Shown here one piece after another: positions 8,806-17,569 of a stretch of 64,000 nucleotides of DNA. The notes below the pieces were generated by a model, which saw only the letters and a list, made by a program, of their open reading frames with translations, was not told the DNA's origin and made no database searches. Source of the stretch: CAIXSC01 sp046349935 (GTDB lineage: Bacteria; Planctomycetota; Planctomycetia; Pirellulales; Pirellulaceae); assembly GCA_046349935.1 (NCBI GenBank), contig JAXMBK010000005.1:62001-126000 (forward strand), in the 5' to 3' direction. Both the position numbers and the translations under genes were made by a program. How positions within the stretch are numbered: position 1 is the first letter of the stretch; each line of letters opens with the position of its first letter.

Positions 8806-10307
8806 AGGCGAGGCACCTCCACCGACCGCAGCAACTCTTGCAGCAGTTCATCGACCTTGCGCCCCTCCACCTCCGCTTCCGCGGTGAGGATCACGCGGTG
8901 GCGCAAGGCGGCGATCGAGATTTGCACGACGTCGTCTGGAACGGCGTAGTCGCGACCGTGGAAGGCCGCCAGCGTGCGCGCGGCCTGCAGGATGGCGATG
9001 CCGGCGCGAGGCGAAGCGCCCATGTGAAACTGAGGCCAGGTGCGCGTCGCACGCACAATCTTGGCGACGTAATCGACCAGCCGGTCGTCGACGACGACGT
9101 CGCCGTTCTCCTGCGTAATTCGCAAAATCTCCTCGGGAGTCGTCACGACGTCCAGTTCGTCTTCCAGCCGTCGATTGATGTCGACCTGCTGGCTGTGCAT
9201 CTGCAGGATTCGCTTTTCTTCGTCGAGCGCCGGGTAGTTGGCGATCAGCTTGAACATGAAGCGGTCGAGCTGCGCTTCGGGCAGGTTGTACGTGCCCTCC
9301 GACTCGATCGGATTCTGCGTGGCAAGCACGAGGAACGGCTTCTCCAGCTTGTGGGACGTGCCGTCCACCGTCACGCGGAACTCTTGCATGATTTCCAGGA
9401 GCGCCGCATGGGTCTTGGCGGGCGCACGATTGATTTCATCCGCGAGCAGCAGTTGCGTAAAGACGGGGCCGGGACGAAAGCGGAACTCTTGCGTCTTCAT
9501 GTCGAACAGCGGCGCGCCGGTGATGTCCGACGGCATCAAGTCGGCCGTGAATTGAATGCGTCCGAACTGCAGGCCGAGAACGCGTCCGAGCGTGCGGACG
9601 AAGAGCGTTTTTCCAAGCCCCGGGACGCTTTCAATCAGCACATGCCCGTTCGAGAAGAGGGCGACGAGCGTGCCGACGACCAGTTCGTCTTGACCCACAT
9701 AGACGCGGGAAATCTGCGCCATGATGCGATCGAACAACTCTTTGGTCGGAGTCCGCTTGCCCGAATCGGCGGGCGTCGACATACGCATGGCGCTGGGCGC
9801 GGTCGGCGTCGCAAAGGACGGCGGCGACGCCTGCGCCGGCGCGAAGCCAAAACCCGACGTCGGTGCGCCGGCCGGCTGAAGCGGCGCGGGCGTAAACGGG
9901 GCAGGGTTGAACGGCGCTGGAGTGAACGGCGCTGGAGTAAACGGAGAGGCGGAGGGCTGCGGCGCGGCCGGATAATGCGGAGCCGTAGGCGACGGCGCCG
10001 GCGCTGCGGAAAACGGAGGAAACCCGGGCGGCGATGAGGGGCCAGTGACAGCGGGGCCAGTGACCGTGGGGCCCGTTACAACGGGACCGGTCGCCGCGGG
10101 GGCGGCGAGCGGCGGGGACGCCGGGGGACTCGGCGCAAACGCCGCGGCAGGAGGCGCGCCGGCGTCGGCGGCGGGCACGATTTGCACGCCGCCGCACTGC
10201 GGACATTTGGCCGGTCGGCCCGAATGCGCCGTGCTGACGCGCAGTTTGCGCCCGCACGTCTGGCACGGAAACTCCACCGTGCTGGCAGATGGACTCGGGT
10301 CGTTCAT
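8802..10307 (-). CDS. MoxR-family AAA+ ATPase with N-terminal zinc ribbon
   Basis: 501 residues from the ATG at 10307, which has AAGGAG six bases upstream; the frame stays open to 10556 but that part overlaps the previous gene. Residues 15-38 form a CxxC...CxxC zinc ribbon (C15, C18, C35, C38). Residues 50-185 are a Pro/Ala/Thr-rich linker with FTPAP and VTGP repeats. The AAA+ core follows: Walker A SVPGLGKTLFVRTL near 225, Walker B LLADEINRAP near 285, then FLVLATQNPIESEGTYNLPE (sensor region). Ordinary MoxR proteins are about 320-350 residues, so the extra 180 are the ribbon plus linker. MoxR ATPases act as chaperones with vWA partners; DUF58 follows directly. Confidence 0.96.
   Translation of the reverse strand: MNDPSPSASTVEFPCQTCGRKLRVSTAHSGRPAKCPQCGGVQIVPAADAGAPPAAAFAPSPPASPPLAAPAATGPVVTGPTVTGPAVTGPSSPPGFPPFSAAPAPSPTAPHYPAAPQPSASPFTPAPFTPAPFNPAPFTPAPLQPAGAPTSGFGFAPAQASPPSFATPTAPSAMRMSTPADSGKRTPTKELFDRIMAQISRVYVGQDELVVGTLVALFSNGHVLIESVPGLGKTLFVRTLGRVLGLQFGRIQFTADLMPSDITGAPLFDMKTQEFRFRPGPVFTQLLLADEINRAPAKTHAALLEIMQEFRVTVDGTSHKLEKPFLVLATQNPIESEGTYNLPEAQLDRFMFKLIANYPALDEEKRILQMHSQQVDINRRLEDELDVVTTPEEILRITQENGDVVVDDRLVDYVAKIVRATRTWPQFHMGASPRAGIAILQAARTLAAFHGRDYAVPDDVVQISIAALRHRVILTAEAEVEGRKVDELLQELLRSVEVPRL
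9880..10092. repeat. short coding tandem repeats in the MoxR linker
   Basis: Two runs of near-identical units inside the gene: GAACGGCGCTGGAGT twice at 9909-9938 (encoding TPAPF) with degenerate copies around it, and 15-18 bp GGGGCCAGTGAC-type units near 10038-10092 (encoding VTGP). Slippage-prone DNA; length of this linker may vary between strains. Confidence 0.75.
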
Positions 10308-10317
10308 CGCAACTCCT

Positions 10318-11670
10318 TCAAGGTTGGCTAGGCAAGTTAGCGTTGGGGTTGGGGGCGGGCGCCGCCGTGGCGGGCGCGGCCGCAGTCGTAGTCGCAGTCG
10401 TGCGGGCGCCGGCGCCGCGCACCACCTTGTGGTATTCGTCCAGTGCGCGTCGAGCGGCTTGGCGGTCGTGCGCGAACTGCAGCAGTTCGCCGACCGCTCC
10501 GATGTGAGCGCCGAAATCGGACGTCGGCTCCCGCGGCAGCTGCCGCGGCCGACCAAAGATCGGCAAGACGGTAAAGCAGAATAGGATGCCCACGGCGACC
10601 AGATGCAGGATCACCGCGTTGATCGGGAAGATCAAAAACAACTCGAGCCCCGAAGGGATCTCGGCGTCCGGTTCTTGCGCATAGGTGTCAAGCCCCGCCG
10701 CATCGCTCTCCAGGAATGCAACTCGCCCCCCCGGCGAACTCTCGGCGATCACCTTCGCCGCCAGCTTGCGATGCTCGTGATTCACCAACGGCAGATTGAG
10801 CAGGAACGAACCGTTGACGACGACGATCACTTTGCCGCCTTGCGACCATTCGTTGACGGAGGGTTCGGTGACGCGGCGTACGAGCGGCGTTCCCTCGCCG
10901 CTCTCCAGCAGCGTCTCCGACTGCGGAACGCTCGGCGATTCGTAGTAGTACTCGGTCGTCGTCAAGTACTTTTGCGCCCGCTTGGATCGCTTCTTCTGAG
11001 AGTTGGCGGCGGGAGTGATGGTCGACGTCGTTCCCAATTTTGGAAGATCGTCGGTTTGGACAGGGTCGAGTCGCCAGTCGACGGAGATCTCGGCTTTTGA
11101 CGCATCGATTCCCTCGGCCCAGGGACCTCGCAGCGACTGGACTTGCTCGCCCTTGCCGTTGCGCCGGACGAACCAGCGGGCGTAGGCATCTTGCGAGGCG
11201 CGATTGCGGGCCGCGTTATGGTCGGACAATGCGTCGCTCAGTCGCGAAGCGATTTCCCCCGCCTGCCCCGGCGGCGCATTGGTCTCCATCTTCTTCCAGT
11301 ACAGCGGACCCGCGTCAAAGTCGCGGCCGACGTAGACCAGCACTTTGGACGAATCGCGCGCCAGCCATTGATCCAGAAACTGTCGTTCGCGCGGCGAGGG
11401 AACGTCAAGCGTATCGGGGAACCAGACGAGCGTATCGTACTGATGAAGCTTGGGCGACAGTCGCCGCCACGTCGTCACCTTATGCCCCGCCTGTTCGTAC
11501 ATCTTGGCGAAAACGGCCGTGCCGTTGACGCTGTCCGCGCCGACCGCCGCGCGCCGTTGTCCATATTGACGATTGATGTCGTCGGGTTGGCAGCCCAGGG
11601 AAAGGGCGAGCGGCACGAGCAGGAGGAGGACGGCGCGCTGCGCCGCGAAGCTTCGAGGCCGGACGTTCAT
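10318..11670 (-). CDS. DUF4350 domain-containing probable lipoprotein
   Basis: 450 residues from ATG 11670, which overlaps the stop of the DUF4129 gene (ATGA) and has GGAGGTGCG just upstream. A hydrophobic leader LLLLVPLALSLGC ends in a candidate lipobox cysteine (C27). The body fits DUF4350: NGTAVFAKMYEQAGHKVTTW, then LVWFPDTLDVPSPRERQFLD, in which a putative glutamine-amidotransferase-like Rossmann fold is usually placed, without an obvious catalytic cysteine. A second membrane segment lies near the C-terminus (FLIFPINAVILHLVAVGILF), followed by a Pro/Ala-rich tail. It is 10 bp ahead of the MoxR gene. Role: component of the MoxR-DUF58 module, exact activity unknown. Confidence 0.85.
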   Translation of the reverse strand: MNVRPRSFAAQRAVLLLLVPLALSLGCQPDDINRQYGQRRAAVGADSVNGTAVFAKMYEQAGHKVTTWRRLSPKLHQYDTLVWFPDTLDVPSPRERQFLDQWLARDSSKVLVYVGRDFDAGPLYWKKMETNAPPGQAGEIASRLSDALSDHNAARNRASQDAYARWFVRRNGKGEQVQSLRGPWAEGIDASKAEISVDWRLDPVQTDDLPKLGTTSTITPAANSQKKRSKRAQKYLTTTEYYYESPSVPQSETLLESGEGTPLVRRVTEPSVNEWSQGGKVIVVVNGSFLLNLPLVNHEHRKLAAKVIAESSPGGRVAFLESDAAGLDTYAQEPDAEIPSGLELFLIFPINAVILHLVAVGILFCFTVLPIFGRPRQLPREPTSDFGAHIGAVGELLQFAHDRQAARRALDEYHKVVRGAGARTTATTTAAAPATAAPAPNPNANLPSQP

Positions 11671-12512
11671 GTCGCACCTCCCTGCGGACCCAGCCGCTGA
11701 AACTCGTCGACCTCGCGCCAACATTCTTCGAACGCGTCGCGCTCCAGTTTGTGGTGGCCGAAGAAAACATCCTCGAAGGCGACCATGGTGCGGGCGAGCA
11801 TCGACTGGAGCTGCGGGAGAGAGCGGACTTCGCGCAAGTATTGTCGGTTGGTTTTGCCCTTGGTGAGCTGGATGCGTTGGTGTCGGTCGAGGTACAGCAG
11901 TTGATAGCTGAACAGATAAATGATCGCGCCGCTGTAATCGCCCGCTTCGTACAAACGTCGCGCTTCCGCGAGAAAGTCGCCGCGCGGCGCCGCGATCTGA
12001 ATCGGCAGCTCTTCGATCCGGTCGACGTCCCCGACTCGTTCCTCATCTTCGTCGTCTTCCTCGTCCCCCGCGTCCTTGGACGAGTGCCTTAGGAATACTT
12101 TCACGAGGATATAGACCAGCAAGGCGAGCAAGGCGGCGAAGATCGCATACAACAGCACTCGAACCAGCGCCCCCAGCGAATCGAAGAAGACCTTGATCCC
12201 CTCGAAGCTCCAGTCGCCCCAATCCCAGTTGCTCGGCGGCTTCGGCGGCTTGGGCGGTTTCACGTTGATGCGCTGCAGGTCGTCGTTCGTCGAGTCGTAC
12301 CAGGGATACGTACCGACGCGCATCGCCTCGCGTCCCGACTCGACGGGATCCGCGAGCGGTTGAGAGGCCAGTGGGTCCGCCGTCGGAGTCGCCGTCTGGG
12401 CAGCCGTACTGCGGGGAGCAGACAGGCTTCCCGCCGTCGTCAATGCGAACGATCCGAGCACGATGGCGATCGGAAGGAAACAGCGCGGCGTCGAGGGGGA
12501 TAAGTAGGTCAC
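11667..12512 (-). CDS. DUF4129 domain-containing membrane protein
   Basis: 281 residues; GTG start at 12512 overlapping the preceding stop (GTGA). N-terminal signal-like segment (about 12-30), a proline-rich stretch (INVKPPKPPKPPSNW), one strong transmembrane helix (about 108-133), an acidic cytoplasmic string (DAGDEEDDEDEE) and then the C-terminal DUF4129 domain with the typical ARRLYEAGDYSGAIIYLFSY and LTKGKTNRQYLREV segments. DUF4129 is found in MoxR/DUF58 operons and in transglutaminase-linked loci; the domain resembles a small helical repeat and no enzymatic role is known. Confidence 0.88.
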   Translation of the reverse strand: MTYLSPSTPRCFLPIAIVLGSFALTTAGSLSAPRSTAAQTATPTADPLASQPLADPVESGREAMRVGTYPWYDSTNDDLQRINVKPPKPPKPPSNWDWGDWSFEGIKVFFDSLGALVRVLLYAIFAALLALLVYILVKVFLRHSSKDAGDEEDDEDEERVGDVDRIEELPIQIAAPRGDFLAEARRLYEAGDYSGAIIYLFSYQLLYLDRHQRIQLTKGKTNRQYLREVRSLPQLQSMLARTMVAFEDVFFGHHKLERDAFEECWREVDEFQRLGPQGGAT

Positions 12513-13402
12513 GTCGTGCGCGGCTGCAGCTTGCCGCCCTCCGTACGCAACAACAGTTCCACTTCCCAGCCTTCATTGCGGATGCGCGTGTCGAGGTAGC
12601 TTAGATAGCGGACGACGGCGATGTAGGTCGCGACGATCCACATGGCGGCGGGGATGGCGACGTGAGACATCAACGGGCCCCAACGCCAATTGTGCAGGAA
12701 GATTCCCGATAGGAAGAGGAAGCCGTGGGCGATGGCGCCGGCGAGCACGATGGACATCAGCGACACGACCATCCAACGCGGAAACAGCGACACATTGAGG
12801 CTGCTGTGCAGCAAGCTCATGCGTCGCCCTAAGGTCATCGTCAGGGGACTGGAACCGCGCCAGGGGTTGTTCTCCAGCACCGCCACCTCGGGGAGAAACG
12901 TGCGCACGCCGCGAATGATGCCGACGCCGCCCGCGATCAGGATGACCCAGAATTCCCAGCCCGTGTAGTTCGGCTCTTCCCACGCCGCGGCCAGCAGCAG
13001 CCATGCCAGCAAGGGGCCGCGCAGCACGACCAGCCCCACGAACAGTTGGCTCCACGATCGACCGACTCCGCGGAACACGTCGCGCCACGACGGATTCTCC
13101 TCGAAGACCGCAAGTCCGACGTACATCGTCGTGAAGACGGTGGCGAGCGGCGCTTCGAGGAACACGAGGAGCGACATGGTCCAAACGTAGCGGAACGGCA
13201 GGAAGCTTCCGGCGTAGTCGTGAAAATCGTACGCGCCCATCCAGCCAAAGAGCAGATAATTGAGCAGTGCGACGGGGAGGATGCCGAGCAGCGACGAGGC
13301 CAGGATGCGGCCGCCTTGCGTGCGCAGCAGAAACAGGGCCAGGTCGAGCAATTCGACTTGGTTTCGTTCGCGGATGACGATGCGCGTGCTATCAAGCTGC
13401 AT
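12509..13402 (-). CDS. polytopic membrane protein of the MoxR-type operon
   Basis: 297 residues, ATG at 13402, overlapping the end of the SpoIIM-like gene by 11 bp and the DUF4129 start by 4 bp. Several hydrophobic segments are visible (around 28-50, 65-90, 110-140, 150-168, 215-240, 248-270), consistent with five or six transmembrane helices. I do not recognise a named family. Its fixed position between SpoIIM-like and DUF4129 proteins, with overlapping reading frames on both sides, says it is made in step with them and is likely part of the same membrane complex. Confidence 0.75.
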   Translation of the reverse strand: MQLDSTRIVIRERNQVELLDLALFLLRTQGGRILASSLLGILPVALLNYLLFGWMGAYDFHDYAGSFLPFRYVWTMSLLVFLEAPLATVFTTMYVGLAVFEENPSWRDVFRGVGRSWSQLFVGLVVLRGPLLAWLLLAAAWEEPNYTGWEFWVILIAGGVGIIRGVRTFLPEVAVLENNPWRGSSPLTMTLGRRMSLLHSSLNVSLFPRWMVVSLMSIVLAGAIAHGFLFLSGIFLHNWRWGPLMSHVAIPAAMWIVATYIAVVRYLSYLDTRIRNEGWEVELLLRTEGGKLQPRTT

Positions 13403-14375
13403 CCGGGCGCCTCCGCGGGAATCCTAGGACGACGAAGTAAAACATCAACAGGCCGCTGTCGATCACCGCCACGGCCGCTTTGACGAAGTACGGCAGGCTG
13501 GTCGGCGAGATGAACGCCTCGGTGATCGCCGCCAGGAAGAACAACACGATCGACGCCCCCATGACGGGCATGGCTTCGCGTCGCGCCAGCGCCAACGAAT
13601 CGGCGCGCGTCAGCCCCTTGGTGGCCAAAAAGGAAATGCCGAGCCGCAACCCAGCGCCGGCCGCCAACACGATGGCCGTCAATTCAAAGGGGCCATGCGC
13701 CGTCACAAACTCGAAGAAGTTCTTACCCGATTCGACGTCGGGACGAGCCATATAGCCGAAGGAGGCGCCGAGGAAGCCGGCGTTGAAAATGGTGATGAAC
13801 AGGCCGGGGATGATGAGCAATCCGCCGGCGAAGCACTTCAGGCCAATCCCCGTGTTATGCGAGATGTAGAAGCCGGCCATGAGGATGTTGACCGAGTAGG
13901 GGCGATCGCTGAGCGGGTCGCGAAAGCTTTCTTCCAATTGTGCGATCGCCGACTCGCCGAGGACATCCTCGGCGTACGACGGCCAAACGGCCCGCGAGTA
14001 GGCCAAGACGGCGCTCAAGATAAAGATGCCCCAGAACAGGCAAAACGCCACATGCACGCAGCGATCCTGAAAGATGCTTTGGGGTACGTCGTACAGCAGC
14101 ACCTGCCCCCAGGCGGTCAGATTGAAGGGGCGGCTGCGATACAGTTGGTTGTGGGCTCGACCGACCAATTGGTGCAAGTAACGCACCGTGTCGGGCGGCA
14201 AATTGTAGCTATCGGCGAGCGCCAAGTCGGCGCACGCCGCTCGATACAAGTCGGAAAAACGAGTGATGGTGCCAGGCGTCAGATTGACTCGGCGCTTCAA
14301 CGACAGTTCGTCGCATAGCCGCTCCAACTCCATCCAGTTCTGACGCCGCACCTCCAGCAGTTGAGCGACTTTCAT
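13392..14375 (-). CDS. SpoIIM-like (stage II sporulation protein M) membrane protein
   Basis: 327 residues from ATG 14375, chosen because it overlaps the stop of the RDD gene (ATGA). The N-terminal 95 residues are soluble and helical (MKVAQLLEVRRQNWMELERL). The rest carries membrane helices, with the conserved NILMAGFYISHNTGIGLKCF segment near 165-185 and GPFELTAIVLAAGAGLRLG near 235-255, which mark the SpoIIM/DUF95 family. In non-sporulating bacteria this family accompanies RDD and MoxR/DUF58 genes. No link to sporulation is implied here. Confidence 0.9.
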   Translation of the reverse strand: MKVAQLLEVRRQNWMELERLCDELSLKRRVNLTPGTITRFSDLYRAACADLALADSYNLPPDTVRYLHQLVGRAHNQLYRSRPFNLTAWGQVLLYDVPQSIFQDRCVHVAFCLFWGIFILSAVLAYSRAVWPSYAEDVLGESAIAQLEESFRDPLSDRPYSVNILMAGFYISHNTGIGLKCFAGGLLIIPGLFITIFNAGFLGASFGYMARPDVESGKNFFEFVTAHGPFELTAIVLAAGAGLRLGISFLATKGLTRADSLALARREAMPVMGASIVLFFLAAITEAFISPTSLPYFVKAAVAVIDSGLLMFYFVVLGFPRRRPDAA

Positions 14376-15457
14376 GGGCGCGGCCTCGGCGGGTAAGGAA
14401 CGGGACTCACGGGCGGGGTCACGGGATAAAAGCCGGGCGCAGCGCCGGTCGGCAGCATGCCGGCCGACGGCGGCTGAGGATAGACCGGATACCCCGGGTA
14501 ACTCGGATACCCCGGATGCGCGGCGGCGCCCGGCGGGTACAGCGGGAGTGCGGGAGCAGGCAGCGAGGCGGGACGCACTTCTTCCCCTTTGTCCGCCACA
14601 AACGCCCGGTAGTACAGCGCGCACAACAGCAAGTCGTCGCTGGTGTCCGGCAACAGTCCGAATTGGCGGATGAGCGGCTGAGCCAAGTGTCGAGCGACTT
14701 CGCGCCGTCGCTCGATGGTGAAAAACCGCCGTCGATCGACGTACATCGCCAGCGCCCGCGCCATCGGTCGGCTGACGACGAAGTCAGCCGGCAGGTAGGA
14801 CGCGAGCTGTGCGGCTCGCGGATCTTCGAGTCGTGCGACGCCGACCAGCCACTTTCGCTCTTCGACGATCACCATCGTGCCGCACACCAAATCGCCGAGG
14901 CGCTGGAAGCGGCGAGTGACGAGCATCGAGATGAGTCCGACCAGGAGCGTGGGAATCATGTAGACGTCTGGGAAGCCGCCGTCGAGTTCGTCGCCGAACA
15001 GGGGCGAGAACATGCGTAAGGACATGAGCGGGCATAGATCCGCGTAGCGCAGCACGTTTCGCAGCACGGCTTGCAAGCCGTTGATCGGCTGGCCGTTAAT
15101 CGTCACCACGCGGATGCCCAGCATGCGTTTGCCGGGCGTCTGCCCATTCCAGTGGGATTCGAAAAAACCACCATAAAACCAGTCGACCACAAACCAGAAG
15201 ACCAGCATGAAGGCGATGCTGCCGCCGAAGAGGAATTCGGCCATGCCGCGCAGCGCAGGCAGAAAGGCGACCAGCAGCGTCAGCACCAGGATGGCGATAA
15301 ACCACATCAACCCGTAAATCGTCACTCGAATCAAATAATCGAGCATCAAGGCGGGGAGGCGCCGAAAGGGGCCTGCCAGCCGATAATGGAACTCGATGTT
15401 CTCCGGCGTCACGATGTCGATCGTCGTGTCCAGAGGATCGGTGGTGGTTTGCGACAT
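14372..15457 (-). CDS. RDD family membrane protein, first gene of the operon
   Basis: 361 residues from ATG 15457. The RDD domain spans about residues 15-190: FRRLPALMLDYLIRVTIYGLM contains the conserved Arg/Asp pattern, and a second helix pair precedes NGQTPGKRMLGIRVV, the family loop. After the membrane part comes a cytoplasmic region and a Pro/Tyr-rich tail of GYPSYPGYPVYP repeats (about 320-361). The start is the leftmost in the operon; the 208 bp between it and the SDR gene must hold divergent promoters. RDD proteins are poorly understood, proposed to be transporters or scaffold proteins. Confidence 0.92.
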   Translation of the reverse strand: MSQTTTDPLDTTIDIVTPENIEFHYRLAGPFRRLPALMLDYLIRVTIYGLMWFIAILVLTLLVAFLPALRGMAEFLFGGSIAFMLVFWFVVDWFYGGFFESHWNGQTPGKRMLGIRVVTINGQPINGLQAVLRNVLRYADLCPLMSLRMFSPLFGDELDGGFPDVYMIPTLLVGLISMLVTRRFQRLGDLVCGTMVIVEERKWLVGVARLEDPRAAQLASYLPADFVVSRPMARALAMYVDRRRFFTIERRREVARHLAQPLIRQFGLLPDTSDDLLLCALYYRAFVADKGEEVRPASLPAPALPLYPPGAAAHPGYPSYPGYPVYPQPPSAGMLPTGAAPGFYPVTPPVSPVPYPPRPRP

Positions 15458-15665
15458 ACCCAGCGGGCGGCGAGGCGGCCTAGAAGAGACGAGTGACCCT
15501 ACCTGCGGGGTGCTCGCCCGCAACGCTCCCCATTATTCGTCGTCCGACCGTTCGACGCAAGCAACCGCCGCCGCTTGTGAATCCCCGGGCTCGTCGACTA
15601 GACTTCCGCGCGGGTCTGCCGCCGGTGCAGGCCGTCGAGCAGCGCGATCACAGGAAACTCACCGC

Positions 15666-16394
15666 ATGTCGCTTCAGGGAAAAACGGCGCTCGTTACGGG
15701 CGGCGCCACGGGGATCGGTTGGGGCATCGCCCAGGCGTTGGCCGCGGCAGGCTGCCGAGTGGCCATTACGGGGCGTCGCGAAGAAGTGCTTCGAGCGGCG
15801 GTCGAGTCGTGGAAGGGCGCCCCCATGCTGTGGCATGTGTGCGATGTCGCGGTCCGCGAAAGCGTCCGCACGCTGTTCGCCTGGTGCGACAAGACCCTCG
15901 GACCGCTCGACATCCTCGTCAATTCGGCCGGCACCAACATCAAGAATCGGTCGCTGTCCGAGATGCTGCCCGAACAGTGGGACGAGGTGATGGCGATCAA
16001 CGCCACCGGCGTCTACAACTGCCTGTACTACGCTTTGCCCGGCATGCGCGCTCGCCGCGACGGACTCGTCATCAATATCTCGTCCATCTCCGGCAAGCGG
16101 GCCGCGCCGCTGGGCGGAGTCGCCTACGATGCGTCAAAGTTCGCCGTCACCGCGCTCGGCACGGCCGCGTGGAACGAGGAAGCCGCCAACGGCATTCGAG
16201 TGACGAACATTTTTCCGGGCGAAGTGAACACGCCCATTCTCGAGAAGCGTCCGGCGCCGGTAAGCGAAGAACGGAAAGCGCGGATGCTGTTGCCCGAGGA
16301 CGTCGCGGACATGGTCGTCGCCATCGCCAACTTGCCGCCGCGTGCGCATGTGCCCGAGTTGATCATCAAGCCGACGGTGCAAGAGTACATCTAG
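15666..16394 (+). CDS. short-chain dehydrogenase/reductase (SDR)
   Basis: 242 residues starting MSLQGKTALVTGG at ATG 15666; upstream in-frame ATGs extend into non-coding DNA. Classical SDR signatures in order: cofactor loop TGGATGIGWG (residues 9-18), a GRR after the second strand that favours NADP(H), NSAGTN (about 85-90), catalytic Ser in ISSISG and the YxxxK pair in YDASKFA (about 155-161), and the PGEVNTP loop. The C-terminal PELIIKPTVQEYI resembles 3-oxoacyl/serine dehydrogenase-like SDRs. Substrate unknown. Single transcription unit, divergent from the RDD operon. Confidence 0.93.
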   Translation: MSLQGKTALVTGGATGIGWGIAQALAAAGCRVAITGRREEVLRAAVESWKGAPMLWHVCDVAVRESVRTLFAWCDKTLGPLDILVNSAGTNIKNRSLSEMLPEQWDEVMAINATGVYNCLYYALPGMRARRDGLVINISSISGKRAAPLGGVAYDASKFAVTALGTAAWNEEAANGIRVTNIFPGEVNTPILEKRPAPVSEERKARMLLPEDVADMVVAIANLPPRAHVPELIIKPTVQEYI

Positions 16395-16463
16395 CGGGGC
16401 GGGCGACGCGTGCGGCGCGCGGCGTCGTGGGCGACGCCGCGCGGAAGTGACAAGTTGGAGGTA

Positions 16464-16485
16464 ACAGGCTGGAAGCCTGTTCTAC
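16464..16485. repeat. REP-like palindrome, copy 4, overlapping the korB stop
   Basis: Core ACAGGCTGGAAGCCTGT at 16464-16480 followed by TCTAC (one base different from the other copies). On the minus strand its TAG is the stop codon of korB. It also sits downstream of the convergent SDR gene. Confidence 0.9.
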
Positions 16486-17501
16486 GTTACTGTCCAGGTC
16501 TCTGCGCTGGAGAACAGCTTGGCGAGGTCGCCTTCGCCGCGTTTGGCTTTGGCGTCGGAGACTTGGCGGGCCATTTCGGTTTCGTAGCGCGAGCGCTGGA
16601 TGTCGCGCAAGACGCCGATCGGTTCGGGGAAGTCGGGGTGCCGCATCCGGCTGAGAAGATAGGCCAGCGTCGGTTCGACCGCCTGTTCGTCGTGGAATAA
16701 CAAGTCGTCTTCCTGGATGCCGCCGGCGCCCAGTTCGACCACTTCGGGCGTCGTGCCGTTGAGGCGAATGCCCTTGGTGCGGTTCTTGCCAAAGATCAGC
16801 GGCTTGCCGTGCTCGATCTCGATCACGTTGTCCGCCTTGGCGTCTTTGTCGGTCATATAGTCGAACGCGCCGTCGTTAAACACGTTGCAGTTCTGGTACA
16901 CCTCGACGAACGCCGTCCCCTTGTGCTCCGCTGCGCGCCGCAACACCTCCGATAGATGCTTGATGTGGATGTCGACCGAGCGGGCGACGAAGGTCGCTTC
17001 GCAGCCGATGGCCAGCGACAGCGGGTTCAACGGATAGTCGATCGCGCCCATCGGCGTGCTCTTGGTGACCTTTCCCAGCGGCGAGGTGGGGCTGTACTGC
17101 CCCTTGGTCAGACCGTAGATGCGGTTGTTGAACATCACGACTTTCAGGTCCAGATTGCGGCGAATGGCGTGAATGAAGTGGTTGCCGCCGATGCTCAATG
17201 CGTCCCCGTCCCCCGTAATGACCCATACCTGCAGATCAGGGCGAGCGCACTTCAGACCTGACGCGATCGCCGGCGCACGGCCGTGGATGCCGTGAATGCC
17301 GTAGGTGTTCATGTAGTAGGGAAAGCGGCTGGAGCAGCCGATGCCGGAGACGAAGACGATGTTTTCGCGCGCGATGCCTTGCTGCGCGAGCACCTTCTTC
17401 ATCTGGGCCAGGATCGAGTAATCGCCGCAGCCGGGGCACCACCGCGTGTCCTGGTCGCTGGCGAAGTCGTTCGCGTTCAATACGGGAAGTTCAGTACTCA
17501 T
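16482..17501 (-). CDS. korB: 2-oxoacid:ferredoxin oxidoreductase, beta subunit
   Basis: 339 residues from ATG 17501; the frame is open much further but that overlaps korA. Thiamine diphosphate-binding subunit: RWCPGCGDYSIL and GIGCSSRFPYYMN supply the conserved cysteines, GDGDALSIGGNHF...NN is the ThDP/Mg motif, and TKGQYSPTSPLG matches 2-oxoglutarate/2-oxoacid oxidoreductases. With KorA it oxidatively decarboxylates a 2-oxoacid (2-oxoglutarate most likely) to the acyl-CoA while reducing ferredoxin. No Shine-Dalgarno is visible upstream (the region reads TTTCATCCTCCT). It lies 68 bp after korA. The stop codon is supplied by a REP-like palindrome. Confidence 0.95.
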   Translation of the reverse strand: MSTELPVLNANDFASDQDTRWCPGCGDYSILAQMKKVLAQQGIARENIVFVSGIGCSSRFPYYMNTYGIHGIHGRAPAIASGLKCARPDLQVWVITGDGDALSIGGNHFIHAIRRNLDLKVVMFNNRIYGLTKGQYSPTSPLGKVTKSTPMGAIDYPLNPLSLAIGCEATFVARSVDIHIKHLSEVLRRAAEHKGTAFVEVYQNCNVFNDGAFDYMTDKDAKADNVIEIEHGKPLIFGKNRTKGIRLNGTTPEVVELGAGGIQEDDLLFHDEQAVEPTLAYLLSRMRHPDFPEPIGVLRDIQRSRYETEMARQVSDAKAKRGEGDLAKLFSSAETWTVT

Positions 17502-17569
17502 AGGAGGATGAAATCTATCTTTCAAAATGAATGTTCGAATGAAGGGAGGACGTGCCGCGCCGCCGGCGA

